From contig JAULSN010000001.1 of NCBI GenBank assembly GCA_033439765.1, positions 8,370,001-8,434,000 on the forward strand: a stretch of 64,000 nucleotides of DNA, given 5' to 3'. This document shows positions 54,711 through 64,000 of the stretch, in pieces. A model generated the notes under the pieces. That model was not told where the DNA came from. It made no database searches and saw only the letters and a program-made list of their open reading frames with translations. The stretch's first letter is position 1. Every line of letters starts with the position of its first letter. Both the position numbers and the translations under genes were made by a program. Source of the stretch: Lasiosphaeria ovina (lineage: Eukaryota > Ascomycota > Sordariomycetes > Sordariales > Lasiosphaeriaceae).

Positions 54711-55652
54711 GATGTTATGTGTGAAACGCAGCGGCGGAGGGTTGTGTTCAAGTGTGTTGCAGCACGGAAAGAGCACGGATGATTGACAAGTGCGTATTTC
54801 CTTCCAGATTCGGAGCGACCGTTTTTTTCGGGCTCTCCACAAACTGATCGCCGCTAGAAACCTGCTAACGTAGCAATGCGACAAGACGAGTGAAGTTATC
54901 GTTAAGTAGTCAACGGCAACCGAGCTCGGGTTAATAATCTCGAATAATCGAGGGACGATTACAAACAAGAAGTACGGAATACCGTCCCTGACTTAGCCGT
55001 AGAGGCGGGGATTTAAAGACGCCGAGGCTGCGGAGAGAGCGGTAATCCGCCACCTTATTTTCTCCGGCGTTGCGATTCGAGACAACAGCTGATTACGTAT
55101 CTCTTCACGCATGCTGCATGGTCAGTGTCACAGAACCCATATCCCAAGCCGGGGCCGCGAAGGTATACACAGCGCTACCAGCGAGAGGATCGAGGTGTTC
55201 ACTTTTGGATTTTTTGAGATGCTTGACATCTATGTTAGACAGCGTTCATAAATCCGATGTGTAACCGACCGTCTTGGCTTCCATAGTTGTTGATGATTAC
55301 CTTAGGTAGAATTAAAGGTTTCACCTGCAGCCTTTGCGAGAAGGGTATTGTGTACCATGGGTAGTGGGGATGTCCATCTTCAGCGAGCCTGTCTCGCCTT
55401 GTCACGCACAATCATCGCGTCATCATTGCCTGACCCTTGTAGTACTCAGAACATGGAGACTTTTTAGCGCGGTATCCGTAGCTTTGGAGAACCCCTAACC
55501 CTGAGCTACGATGCGACCCAAGTGGGGAAGCCCTCCAAAAAAAAAAAGAATCCCACCACAACACCCCGCCATCAATTATCGTCGTCGAATATTGGTCAAG
55601 AGCGAACAGCAACCAGACAGTGAAAGGAGCCTCCAAAAAAACCAAACAGAAA
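54711..55652. other. Divergent promoter region between FMP52 and TSR2
   Basis: About 940 bp separates the two starts. No gene with motifs lies in it. An A-run and an ACAGAAA-rich leader precede the TSR2 start. Confidence 0.5.
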
Positions 55653-56480
55653 ATGGCCAGCAATTCCTCGAAACCGCAGGCTCCTACGCCGGGTAAGAAC
55701 GAGCACCAACTCCCCCAACCCCCCGCCACATCAATCCAAGCCTCACATAAGAAAAAGAAAAAACTAACCCCACGTCGGCGCAAAACAGCAACATGCCAAG
55801 CCAACTTCGAGCAGGGCGTCGCGATGGCGCTGCACCTGTGGCCGGCACTGACACTGGCGGTGCAGAACCAATGGGGCGGGCCCGACTCGTCAGACAAGCG
55901 CGACTGGTTTGCGGGGGCGATCGTGGAGCTGTTTCCGGACCTGTCCAAGGCGCCGGCGTCGGCGCCGAACAACACGCCGGGCTTTACGCCGCCCAACGCC
56001 ACCACAGCCACCGCCTCCTCCTCCTCCACAACCGCTTCGGCAGCGCCGGGGGCCGACGAAGAGCCAGACCAGGAGGACGTCGAGACGGTGCTGCTGCAGG
56101 TGATGCTGGACGAGTTCGAGGTCAACGTGGACGACGAGTCGGCGTTCGAGGTGGCGGAGCAGGTGATGCGGGTGCGGGCCGAGTGCGCGCGGGGCAAGTT
56201 CGACGAGGTGGAGGCGCTGCGGCGGCGCTGGGGGGGCGGTGGTGGTGGCAGCAGCAGTAACGGGGGCGACGGCAAGGCCAAGGTGGTTTTCAAGAAGGTG
56301 GCGGACCAGGACGACGACACTGATTGGGACACTGATGAGGATGACGGCGACGACGACGACGATAGCGACGGGAACGAAGACGTCGAGATGGGCGATGCGC
56401 CCGCGGCGGAACCGAGGAAAAAAAAGAGCCCCGAAGTGGACGAGGACGGCTTCACCAAGGTTTCGCGCAAGAAGAGATAA
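55653..56480 (+). CDS. TSR2: Pre-rRNA-processing protein TSR2
   Basis: Two exons, 55,653-55,692 and 55,789-56,480, with a 96-nt intron (GTAAGA..CAACAG-type acceptor, branch ACTAACC) give 243 residues. The core has FEQGVAMALHLWPALTLAVQ, the WGG motif (NQWGGPDS), DWFAGAIVELFPD, then DVETVLLQVMLDEFEVNVDD and EVAEQVMRVRAECARG. The C-terminus is a long acidic Asp-rich tail followed by a basic end (FTKVSRKKR). Yeast Tsr2 is the escortin that carries ribosomal protein eS26 to the pre-40S particle; the acidic tail is what binds it. An Ala/Thr/Ser/Pro-rich insertion after residue 85 is unusual but low in complexity. Confidence 0.92.
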   Translation: MASNSSKPQAPTPGKNEHQLPQPPATSIQASHKKKKKLTPRRRKTATCQANFEQGVAMALHLWPALTLAVQNQWGGPDSSDKRDWFAGAIVELFPDLSKAPASAPNNTPGFTPPNATTATASSSSTTASAAPGADEEPDQEDVETVLLQVMLDEFEVNVDDESAFEVAEQVMRVRAECARGKFDEVEALRRRWGGGGGGSSSNGGDGKAKVVFKKVADQDDDTDWDTDEDDGDDDDDSDGNEDVEMGDAPAAEPRKKKSPEVDEDGFTKVSRKKR

Positions 56481-56823
56481 ACCGGGGCTATGCTGCTTCA
56501 TTGCTTTCTTTTTTTGCTTGATTAGACTGCTAGCGCCCGCTGCGTGGAGATAAAGGGGTAAGGGATGGAGACAGTGAGCAGGCGCAGTTCGACGACATGA
56601 TGCAGCAAAGTGAAATTATTCTGTACATATGAGGACTATCCCCTTCTCTCTCCTCTTTCCTGCTTCCTCGGCCTATATAACAGCCACGGCAAAAATGAGG
56701 GGTCCACAACAACCATAAACAATTGGGAATTCGACTGGGGATAAAACGGCCCAGACGATCCAAACACACGCCCAAAACAAACGCAAAGGAAACCTGCCTA
56801 ACACCGCGACAACATATCTTGTC
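56481..56823. terminator. Shared 3' region of convergent TSR2 and BSD-domain genes
   Basis: The two genes converge with about 340 bp between stop codons. T-rich and CT-rich stretches (56,505-56,522; 56,638-56,655) are fitting for transcript ends, but no exact polyadenylation sites can be placed. Confidence 0.35.
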
Positions 56824-58240
56824 TCACTCCCAGTCCTCTTCGTCGCTGTCATCACCCTTTCGAGAGTCCTTGGGGCTATTCGGAGCTTGACTGGGGACCC
56901 CCGACCTGGCGCCAACGACATCGTAGCTTGCGTCGCTATCAGCCTGGGATTTTTCGTCATTGGACTTCCGAGGCTCGTTCGGTTTGAGGAGAGCTTGGGC
57001 GGTGGGTGGGTGGATGGTTATAGACGATGTGCTCGACCCGGGGCGGTCCGCCTTGGTAACTTTGCTAGGCCCGGCGGCCTCATCATCCGAGTCCTCATCC
57101 CACCCAACTTCCTCTTCGGCTGAGGCAGCTGCGCGTTGAAATTAGTAAGGGAAGAAAAAGAAAAAAAACACGCGGGAACGATCGAGCTGCGCGCATACCT
57201 TTTAGTAGGTCCCGCCGTCTCGCTTCGGCAGTCTCGATTCCGTGTCTCAGGAAATAGTATCTCTTCCAAAAGTCGGCATAGGGCACCTGATCCGGCACAA
57301 GCTTCTCCATAGTCGTCCGCAGATCTGGGTACTTGGAAAGATCGCTGCTGATATCCTCCGTCTTCTTGTCAATGTCAAAATCCTTGGACCAAGCCTCGTA
57401 TTCGTGCCCAGGGCCGTCCTTGGAGAAACTGTCGGGGCTCGTGTGGATGACGTGAAGCTGGGCGTCAAACCGTGACGTGTGGATGACGCGCTTCCCGTGG
57501 GCGTCCTTGCTCTCGAACAAAACCGCGTTCCCTTGGCTCTCGGACTCGCCCGTCGGCGGCGCAATCTTGATAGCCTCACGGAGGAAGTCCCGTAGGTTCG
57601 ATCCAAATCTCAAGAGCGCCTCGTCGGCCGCGTCCTCGGCCTTCTGAAGATCCTTCAGCCGCTTGGCGGCCTCGCCGCGGAGTCGCGAAAGAACCGTCTC
57701 GGACTCGGCCAGGGCATCCTCTCCTTCTTGGTCCTTGGCCTCGGTCGGTGTGGTCTCGGCGTTGTCGCCGGCTTCTCGCGCCGCCGCCCCTTGGTCGGCC
57801 GAGGGGGTCACGAGAGACAACGACCGTGTGTGGCTGATGAGAGACGCGCGCAGGTCGGTGAAGCCACGAGTGGCATCTTGGCCGACAGCCGACAGCTCTT
57901 GCGTAGCTTCGCGGTAGACGGATTCACCCTGGGTTTAGATCGAAGAATGGCTGTATTAGATCTTGATAACCTCTTCTAGGGAAAATTGTCTATAGGCGAG
58001 CAAGCATGGAAGGGCGAAGGTAGTACACACCTGTTTGACGACGCTGCCGAAAAAGCCCCCGATCCTGGCGCCCCACGGGCTATTTGAAAAAGCGCGGTAC
58101 GCATCCTGCAGGTCCTCGTTGAGGCTTACCTCGGGCTTCGGGTTGCCGTCGCTGTCGGTCCTGTTGCCATTCCGGGCGGAGGAGGACGAGTCGTCGGGGA
58201 TTGCGGCGACCTCCTGTATATGATCGTATGCGAGATCCAT
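56824..58240 (-). CDS. BSD-domain protein
   Basis: Three exons, 58,240-58,031; 57,928-57,199; 57,128-56,824, with introns of 102 and 70 nt give 414 residues in compatible phases. The N-terminus is Asp/Ser-rich, with [20 protein letters not shown], a helix like those in synapse-associated/BSD proteins. Long coiled helices follow ([20 protein letters not shown]). The BSD domain at about residues 215-310 includes [38 protein letters not shown] and the diagnostic [13 protein letters not shown]. The tail is acidic, ending DDSDEEDWE. The role in fungi is not established; relatives act in membrane or transcription settings. Confidence 0.88.
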
Positions 58241-58689
58241 CGCTCACTAAGGTAAGCTTGCTTTTGCCGGCCCGAGAGGAACAAAGTCGGATAGCTATCC
58301 CGGATGTCGAATTGGTTGGTATGCGCTCTGGCTGGGCGCCTAGCAGGACCGAGCAAGAGAGCTTCACAACACGCTTTGTCGTCACATGAGTAGGATGGCA
58401 CGGTCCGTTTTAGGTTGGGGAAGGTTGATGATAGGCGGGGGTTCTCACCCTCTCCAGGCGCGGGGCTCCAATTGTGGCAGAAGCACGGACCATCCAGGTC
58501 TTGGGCTTTGGGTGGCCGACGCTATCCACACTCCACAGCCCACACAAATGCCCGCCCGATGTACGTGTGACCCCTTCCTGACTGGTCAAGTGGCTTATTT
58601 TTTTTTAACAGGCCCTGCTCACCATTTCCACGCCCCGGAGGTTCCACGGTCCCAACCTGCGGCTGATCGAGCTTCAACAACGCTTCGCC
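58241..58689. other. Divergent promoter region
   Basis: About 450 bp separates the BSD-domain gene (minus) from the next gene (plus). A T-run (58,602-58,609) is present; no coding frame with motifs. Confidence 0.45.
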
Positions 58690-59596
58690 ATGGCGGCAAT
58701 CACATCGACATCTGCGTCGGTATCGGCTTCATCTACGACTACTATACCTACCTCAGTAGAGTCGGACAATCCCCTAACCTTCCAATTAACCAATGTACAA
58801 GATATTTTCGACAAAATTGATCACGCTCCTGGGGATTCCCTCACCGTCACAAGTATAGTATTGCTCTTTTGTTTCTATATAGCATACTAATTATTTAGAG
58901 GTCTCTTCTAATTATTTCACCGAAATTCAACATGAACGAGAGAAGCGAGAGAAGGAAGGCCGTAGGTTCCGCTTTCGCGATTACGATAGCAATTCTCGGA
59001 TCCTTATTATTACGATCCTAACTAGCCTTCATGAGACACTTCACCGACCGCTATATGACGAGTTTATCGGGCAGATTCGCGATATGGGTTTAAAGAAGAG
59101 TTGGAGAGATATCGGCAGTGCTAGACGTTCAGCACAACAAGGACAAAGCGGTAAAGAGGGTGATTCAGCTGGTGGCCCAAACCCTCAACGAGCTACTAAA
59201 GGCGCCTGGCCGACACTCGTTATCGAGGCGGGATTCTCTCAGACGTTGGAGAAATTACGTTTAGTTATGCAGCGGTGGTTTTCTATATCAAACCACGAGG
59301 TCAAGATTGTTCTTGCTAAGTTTGACGGTACCACAATCCTTTTGGAGAAGTGGGAGGAAGAGATGCCAGTTCGCCCTGGAGCTACCGCAACGCGATACTC
59401 TCTTCAACACCGACAAAGCATCACCATTACCCAAAACGCCACTACTAACCCGATATCGTACAATGTCACTAGAGGTGCATTGGTACTTTCATTCAGGCTT
59501 CTCTTCCTCAGAGATCCGGGCCCTGATGAGGGAGACTTGGTTTTCAGCGTTCAAGAACTGGAGGAGTACGCGGAAGCTGTCTGGGCTCAAGTGTAG
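58690..59596 (+). CDS. Unnamed fungal accessory family (WPTLVIEAGFS type)
   Basis: Two exons, 58,690-58,852 and 58,899-59,596, are joined across a 46-nt intron (GTATAG..TATTTAG, branch CTAAT) and give 286 residues. The N-terminus is Ser/Thr-rich and disordered. Then NYFTEIQHEREKREKEG, a helical part with SLHETLHRPLYDEFIGQIRD, GPNPQRATKGAWPTLVIEAG, MQRWFSISNHEVKIVLAKFD, EKWEEE, TRGALVLSFRLLFLRDPGPD and EEYAEAVWAQV. I recognise the pattern as a multicopy family of filamentous fungi without a named function. The alternating E-x-G and K-x-V-L strands recall nuclease-like folds, but no catalytic set can be fixed. It seems out of place among housekeeping genes. Frame intact. Confidence 0.7.
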
Positions 59597-60646
59597 ATTA
59601 GTAGCCAATCAAATTCGGCAAAGCCGACCAGTCGAAAACGGCAGCCCCGATAGCGATACAGGAATTCCAGCGACGACGTAAGGCATTTGGGGAAGATACA
59701 GGTGCCACAGTTGCGGCAAGGCTGCTTTTTATTTGGTGGTGATGGTGCCGATGACGATGCCCGGCCGACTTGAGGGTGTTTCCGGAACAGGTTGGTAGGT
59801 CATAGGAATAGAAGAACACTTAGGGGGGCATCGGTCTTAAGCGGCTTGAGCGGCTCTTCTGGTTGGGGCGCTGGATGCCCCGGAGCCGGGTAGGTGTTCG
59901 CTAACAATTAGTTCAGTGAGTGCACGGACTGGGAACTGGCATTTCCCGTGCCTTCGATGGGCGCTGACAAATTGACATGCTCAACCCCTCCTTTTCTCGC
60001 AGTTTGCCATGTCCATTTCCGAAGGTGCCCTGTCCGATCCAATTCGCGCCCTTGTGCCGTACTCTGACATCCACAACATCCGCTGATTTCTCCAGCGGTC
60101 TCAAAGAGGGAAAAGCTGGGTGCCAGTCAGGTGAGCGTTGTCAGGCAACAATTCAGGCGGGAAGGCCGCAACTTTTCCGCCTTCCGCTTCCCCCGCTCCC
60201 CATTCTTACAATCCACTCTTCCTCACCTTGGGACCTTCCTTGCCAGGCGCAGCGTCTGGGAGGCGACTTTTCTGATTGCGTGTCCGGATCGACATTCTCA
60301 CTTCTGACGGCGTTCCTTGCGCCAGTACTCCGCCGTATAGACTGAGAAAACCTGTCGCTCAGCTTCTCGGTCCTGCCTCCTTCATTCCATTAGCAGGAAA
60401 GAAGGAAAAGAAAGGCCCAATCCTCAATACCCCGCCGTTGCTGGCCGGCAGAGTCATCTCACGCTTCACCAATCCCTCCCCTTTGGGTCGGCGGGCCTTG
60501 CCTTGGCCATACTTTCTGGTCTAACGGTCAAATTTCTCCTCTTATTTTTTCCTTTTCCGAGAGCTTCTCCTCTTTCTCTCGTTGGGTGTATCCCGTAAAT
60601 TATTACGGCCAAGCAACTTCCATTGTCGCGCTCAAGTTCAGCCAAG
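59597..60646. other. Promoter and leader of the Yap1-like gene
   Basis: No gene is supported. The 60,530-60,590 part is strongly CT-rich, as usual just upstream of highly expressed fungal genes. A short repeat of ATGGTG/CGATG words occurs at 59,736-59,760. Confidence 0.45.
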
Positions 60647-62551
60647 ATGACGTCGACACGGAACCCGCTCCAGGACTTCATCCTCACTCCGCAGCAACAG
60701 AATCTCCTGTTTGCCGCTCTCAATTCCAATAAGCCCGGCACCAACCTTACGAACGCGGCGCTAAGCCTGTCGCCCCCGCCGTTGGACGCTTCGCCGGACA
60801 AGGGCCCCGATACTGTCAATAGTTTCCAGGAGAGCCCTGATCTGGACTACGACTATGATTTCGGTGGTCCCGATTCGAGTTTCGACTTCTCGTTTGACCA
60901 CAGCAATAATCCCAGGATGATTGGTGACCTGCCTGGTGCATCAAGCTCCAAGTCTGATTCCCCCGAGACCGAGTCGCCGGATAAGCGGAGCCATCCTGAC
61001 GACGACGACGATGACGAAGATTTACCCGGTGGAGCCAAGAGACGAGAGAGCGAGGACAAGGTCGCCAAGAAGCCGGGACGCAAACCCCTCACGACCGAGC
61101 CAAGTTCTGTGAGTCGCCTAACAGGCCTCGATTGACGCACACGACGTCTTCTTACTAACACTTACCCAACAGAAGCGAAAGGCCCAGAACCGCGCGGCTC
61201 AGCGGGCATTCCGTGAGCGTAAGGAGAAACATCTCAAGGACCTTGAGACTAAAGTCCAGGAGCTTGAGAAGGTCTCCGAGGCTACCAACCACGAGAACGA
61301 CCTTCTCCGTGCCAAGGTCGACAAGATGACGGTCGAGTTGAATGAGTACAAGAAGCGCGTCTCCGTAATCGCAAACAGCCGGCCCGCTTCTGGCCCGTCC
61401 CCGCTCAAGCCGTGGGGCTCAACCTTGACCAACAACTTGAATGATGTCAACTTTCAATTCGAGTTCCCCAAGTTCGGCTCCCTTCCCGGGGCTCCTGCCG
61501 CGAACGGCGCCAAGAAAGCCGCTTCCGCTTCCATGTCGACAACGCGGAGCAACAGTGGCCAACTCAGTCCTTCCGAAAAGCCAAACGACGGTATTAGCCC
61601 AAGCAATTCCAGCAGCTATAGTCAAGTTGGTCTTGATTCGCAGACCAAGGAGGATTTGGCAAATCTGACTGCCAACCTCTTCACCCCCCCCCTCAGCCAC
61701 GGATCTGGCGCAAGTGGCTCCACAGTGGGCAGCCTGGATTCGCACTTCAATCTTGGGGGCGTAACATCGACCAGCTCGCCCTCAGCTTCGTCCAATTCCA
61801 ACGCGGGCGGTCCAAGTTCTTCTTGCGGGACGTCCCCGGAGCCTTCGGCTCAATCACCGACGGCATTCAAGCCCCTTGATACCTTGAGCACAATTGGAGA
61901 AGAACAGCCCGGCAGTGGAATACCAGGTGAGAAACATCCCTAAGCCACCGCTTCACGTAGCAGACCAACCACGGTATATTACCTAGGCTCTCAACTAACA
62001 CTGCTTCAGATTTCTCCAACTTTGATGCGAACTTCAGCTGGCTTCCAAACAATTTCCAGTTTGATCCGCAGCTCTTCGGGGGCTATAGGGAGTCTCAAGA
62101 GAATGTGTTGACTACCGGTCTCGACGACAGCTTCTTCAACGAGGCTTTTGAGATGGATTTCACAACGCCATACAATCTGCCTGTCCCGACTCCGGTAGTG
62201 CCACCCAAGAACGACCTCATCTCACAAATTGATGCTGCCAAGAATACTGACGAAAGTTCGTACACTTGCAACAAAATATGGTACGGACAATTGGATACGA
62301 AGCTATATGATTGCCACCTTGCTAACAATGCTCGTAGGGAAACATTGCAAAAGTGCCCCAAGGTTCAGAATGGCGATTTCGATTTGGACGGTCTCTGCTC
62401 GGATCTGCAGAAGAAGGCCAAGTGCTCTGGCAGCGGTGCTGTGGTTGATGAAAAGGACTTCAAGAAGGTAATGCAGAAGTATCTGGGAAAATCGGACAAG
62501 GACATGGCCGAGTGTGACTTCCAACTCTCTACTGCTACCGCAGAAGCCTAG
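60647..62551 (+). CDS. YAP1: AP-1-like bZIP transcription factor of oxidative stress
   Basis: Four exons, 60,647-61,108; 61,173-61,926; 62,010-62,280; 62,338-62,551, give 566 residues with introns of 64, 83 and 57 nt. The bZIP starts at exon 2: KRKAQNRAAQRAFRERKEKH followed by leucine-zipper heptads (LEKVSEATNHENDLLRAKV). A PAP1-type region follows. The C-terminal Cys-rich domain has TCNKIW, QKCPKVQNGDFDLDGLC, KKAKCSG and AECDF; its cysteines form disulfides with the N-terminal Cys-rich stretch (here SSSCGTSPEPSAQSP, one Cys only) and hide the nuclear export signal. Yap1 then activates thioredoxin, catalase and drug-efflux genes. The N-terminus PLQDFILTPQQQNLLFAALN is typical. The last intron is a multiple of three and free of stops. 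Confidence 0.93.
62281..62337 (+). other. Stop-free 57-nt intron inside the Yap1 redox domain
   Basis: Donor GTACGG at 62,281, branch GCTAACA and acceptor CGTAG at 62,337. Splicing joins TG to G to make the Trp of NKIW. The intron keeps the frame and encodes 19 residues with one extra Cys (YDCH) if retained. Confidence 0.75.
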
Positions 62552-63339
62552 GACGACATCCTCACAGTTCTGGTATGCCTGCTTCTGTACACTTTGTATA
62601 ATCGATTTCCGATTTCTGGGGGCCACGTCCGGCTTGCGGTTCGCATACTCGAAGAGTGGCGGTCATTCTAGGAGCATGCTGGTTTCATTTTCGTGGTTTG
62701 GTGGTATGGAGGCAGGCGCCTGGTCAAATATACCTCAGGTGTCTTTATTTTTTGTTGGTCGGTTTGATCAATCTCGGGGTTACTGGAGTTAAATTTTTCT
62801 ACATCTCAACCGAGAAGAAAAAAATTCCCAGGAGGCCAGGTAGCTCTGGCTTGTGGATTGGGACATGAAGCTGTCGGACAGGCAGGCGTCTACGGTTCAT
62901 GGAACAAAAAAGGCCTCGGGTTGGGAAAGGCCTCCGAGTGGCTAGGGTGATTGATATGAATGGGGAGACCCTATGGAAGGGGAGGGATGGAGTTTCAGGG
63001 ACGGAGTACTCCCAATACTGGAAGTAAGGTACAACAACCAGGTGCAAGTACGCTGGCCACTTTCATTTTTGTTTTCTTATTTTCGCTCTTTTCGTTTGAG
63101 AGGGAGCATTTACAGTGATGGGAACAATTTCATGACCTCGATTGCCAATGAAACAGATGCAGAGAGATGGAGACAGAGTGCCTGTAGCTGTAGGATTTGG
63201 GAATGTAGTGGAGGCGGCCGGCGAGATGGTCAAGGTGAAATGATATACTATTTTCATATCATCGCTAAGCTTGGCCAGTTGTAGCTACCTAGGTAGGTAG
63301 GCACCAATACTCGACTCTTCAAAGACTCATTCATATGGC
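62552..63339. other. Convergent 3' region
   Basis: Between Yap1 (plus) and the carboxylesterase (minus). No gene is supported. The two transcripts probably end here; an AAAAAAAT stretch is at 62,818-62,826 and a TAGGTAGGTAGG repeat at about 63,289-63,301. Confidence 0.45.
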
Positions 63340-64000
63340 CTATTTATTACCACCGCGATAGTTTGCGTTTGGGTCGACAGAGACCTTGACAAGCCCTTGC
63401 GAGACGACTGCGCCGGGTGGTGCATAGCCGCCCAGAGCTGTCACGGCAGCGCTCAAGTCTCGCCAGAAATTGCAGGGTGTCTTCTGGTTCTGCGAGTCGC
63501 TGACCGTCCCAAACCCCCAGTTCCCCACGTCCACCACGCCGGCGATCTGTTCTGCACCTCCGCCCGAGCCCTTGCTGCCGCCGCTGACGGGGTGGTTCCA
63601 CTTGACCGTCGGCGGCACGTTCCAGATTTTCCGGTTCGTGTTGGGGTCACCCGTCGTGATGTACGAAGCAAAGTACGACTGCATGCCGTTGCTGATACCG
63701 GAGACGAGCGCGCCTAGCACGGGCGCCATCAGCACGGCGAGGTCTGCGAGGAAGGTGTCGGCCGTGAAGGCGGTGCTGAAGAAGGTCGGCACCAGGTCTG
63801 TTCCGTGGATCCCGGGCCAGACACTGTACTGCATGTTCCAGACCTTCGAGTCGCCAATGGCCTCGGTGATGTCTGTGGCATTCTGTCAGCAGGTGAAGCC
63901 TCGTGGCAAACGAAACATGGAAGCGGCTAGGTAGCTAGCTGACTGCCCCTGACCACTGAGTAGAGAGGTCGGCACTTACACCTGACATTGCAAGTGAAGC
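63340..64000 (-). CDS. Type-B carboxylesterase/lipase, C-terminal part (runs off the window)
   Basis: Minus strand. The last exon is 63,882-63,340 (acceptor CTGACAG) and ends with TAA. It reads NATDITEAIGDSKVWNMQYS, VWPGIHGTDLVPTFFSTAF, then GMQSYFASYITTGDPNTNRK and WNVPPTVKW. The HGTDL (a His plus an acidic residue) and the SYITTGDPNT words are those of the C-terminal half of fungal type-B carboxylesterases; the catalytic Ser (GESAG) and Glu/Asp would lie upstream. A previous exon ends at about 63,980 (donor GTAAGT) at the window edge; the splice phase could not be fixed. Such enzymes hydrolyse esters, often secreted. Confidence 0.75.

Noticed and set aside
54063..54782. A 239-codon plus-strand frame over FMP52
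   Set aside because: Antisense to FMP52, whose dinucleotide-binding motif and SDR residues are clear on the minus strand.
55412..56470. A 352-codon minus-strand frame overlapping TSR2
   Set aside because: It is the antisense shadow of the Asp/Ala/Ser-rich, GC-rich TSR2 exon; low-complexity Ser/Pro/Leu text with no domain, while the plus strand has the WGG family motif and a proper intron.
1..64000. CRISPR array, bacterial operons or ribosomal RNA
   Set aside because: No spacer-type repeats, no rRNA words; introns and gene families are eukaryotic.

Overview
The window is nuclear DNA of a filamentous ascomycete, most likely a Sordariomycete. Support: spliceosomal introns of mostly 44-100 nt with GT..AG ends and CTAAC/CTNAN branch sites; fungal-only families (FunK1 kinase, fungal APH, BCS1-like AAA, DUF7924-like, AcuK, Yap1); and strong repeat-induced point mutation (RIP) in the repeats, seen as CpA/TpG loss, TpA excess and retained CpG. 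The species cannot be named from the sequence alone.

Positions 1-42,000 are an accessory, repeat-rich and pseudogene-rich block. In order it holds: a RIP-mutated ORF ending in a Myb/SANT domain; a broken ORF with a PCNA-box-like motif; a FunK1 kinase fossil whose core and tail lie on opposite strands; an intact two-exon APH-type phosphotransferase; a complete Mutator-like (MULE) DNA transposon with 45-bp inverted repeats, an 8-bp target duplication and a transposase stopped eight times but never frameshifted; a DUF7924-like gene with a PD-(D/E)xK-like motif; an unrecognised small gene; a folylpolyglutamate synthase gene with one internal TAG; a TPR/winged-helix-like gene with one internal TAG; a 29-bp tandem palindromic repeat; and an intact BCS1-type AAA ATPase. 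From about 23.5 to 32 kb is a dense transposon graveyard: a RIP-destroyed Crypton-type tyrosine recombinase, then a RIP-destroyed Ty3/Gypsy element on the minus strand, split by a pristine 999-bp non-autonomous LTR element with identical LTRs. A broken SFC1-type mitochondrial carrier, a kinase-like gene and a Ser/Thr kinase lacking its N-lobe follow.

Positions 42,000-64,000 look like ordinary core genome. In order: an MFS transporter with unusually long introns, a long upstream region, AcuK/Ert1-type regulator of gluconeogenesis, riboflavin kinase FMN1, FMP52, the ribosome-assembly factor TSR2, a BSD-domain protein, one accessory-looking unknown gene, the oxidative-stress bZIP Yap1/AP-1, and the 3' end of a carboxylesterase that runs off the window.

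The main theme is RIP. In the accessory half almost every broken frame is broken by TAG (CAG to TAG) or TAA rather than by indels, inside transposons and also in neighbouring single genes. The exceptions are the inverted FunK1 fossil, the SFC1 copy with two indels, and the truncated kinase. All intron positions were worked out by hand from splice signals and frame continuity. No homology search was possible, so family names rest on motif recognition.
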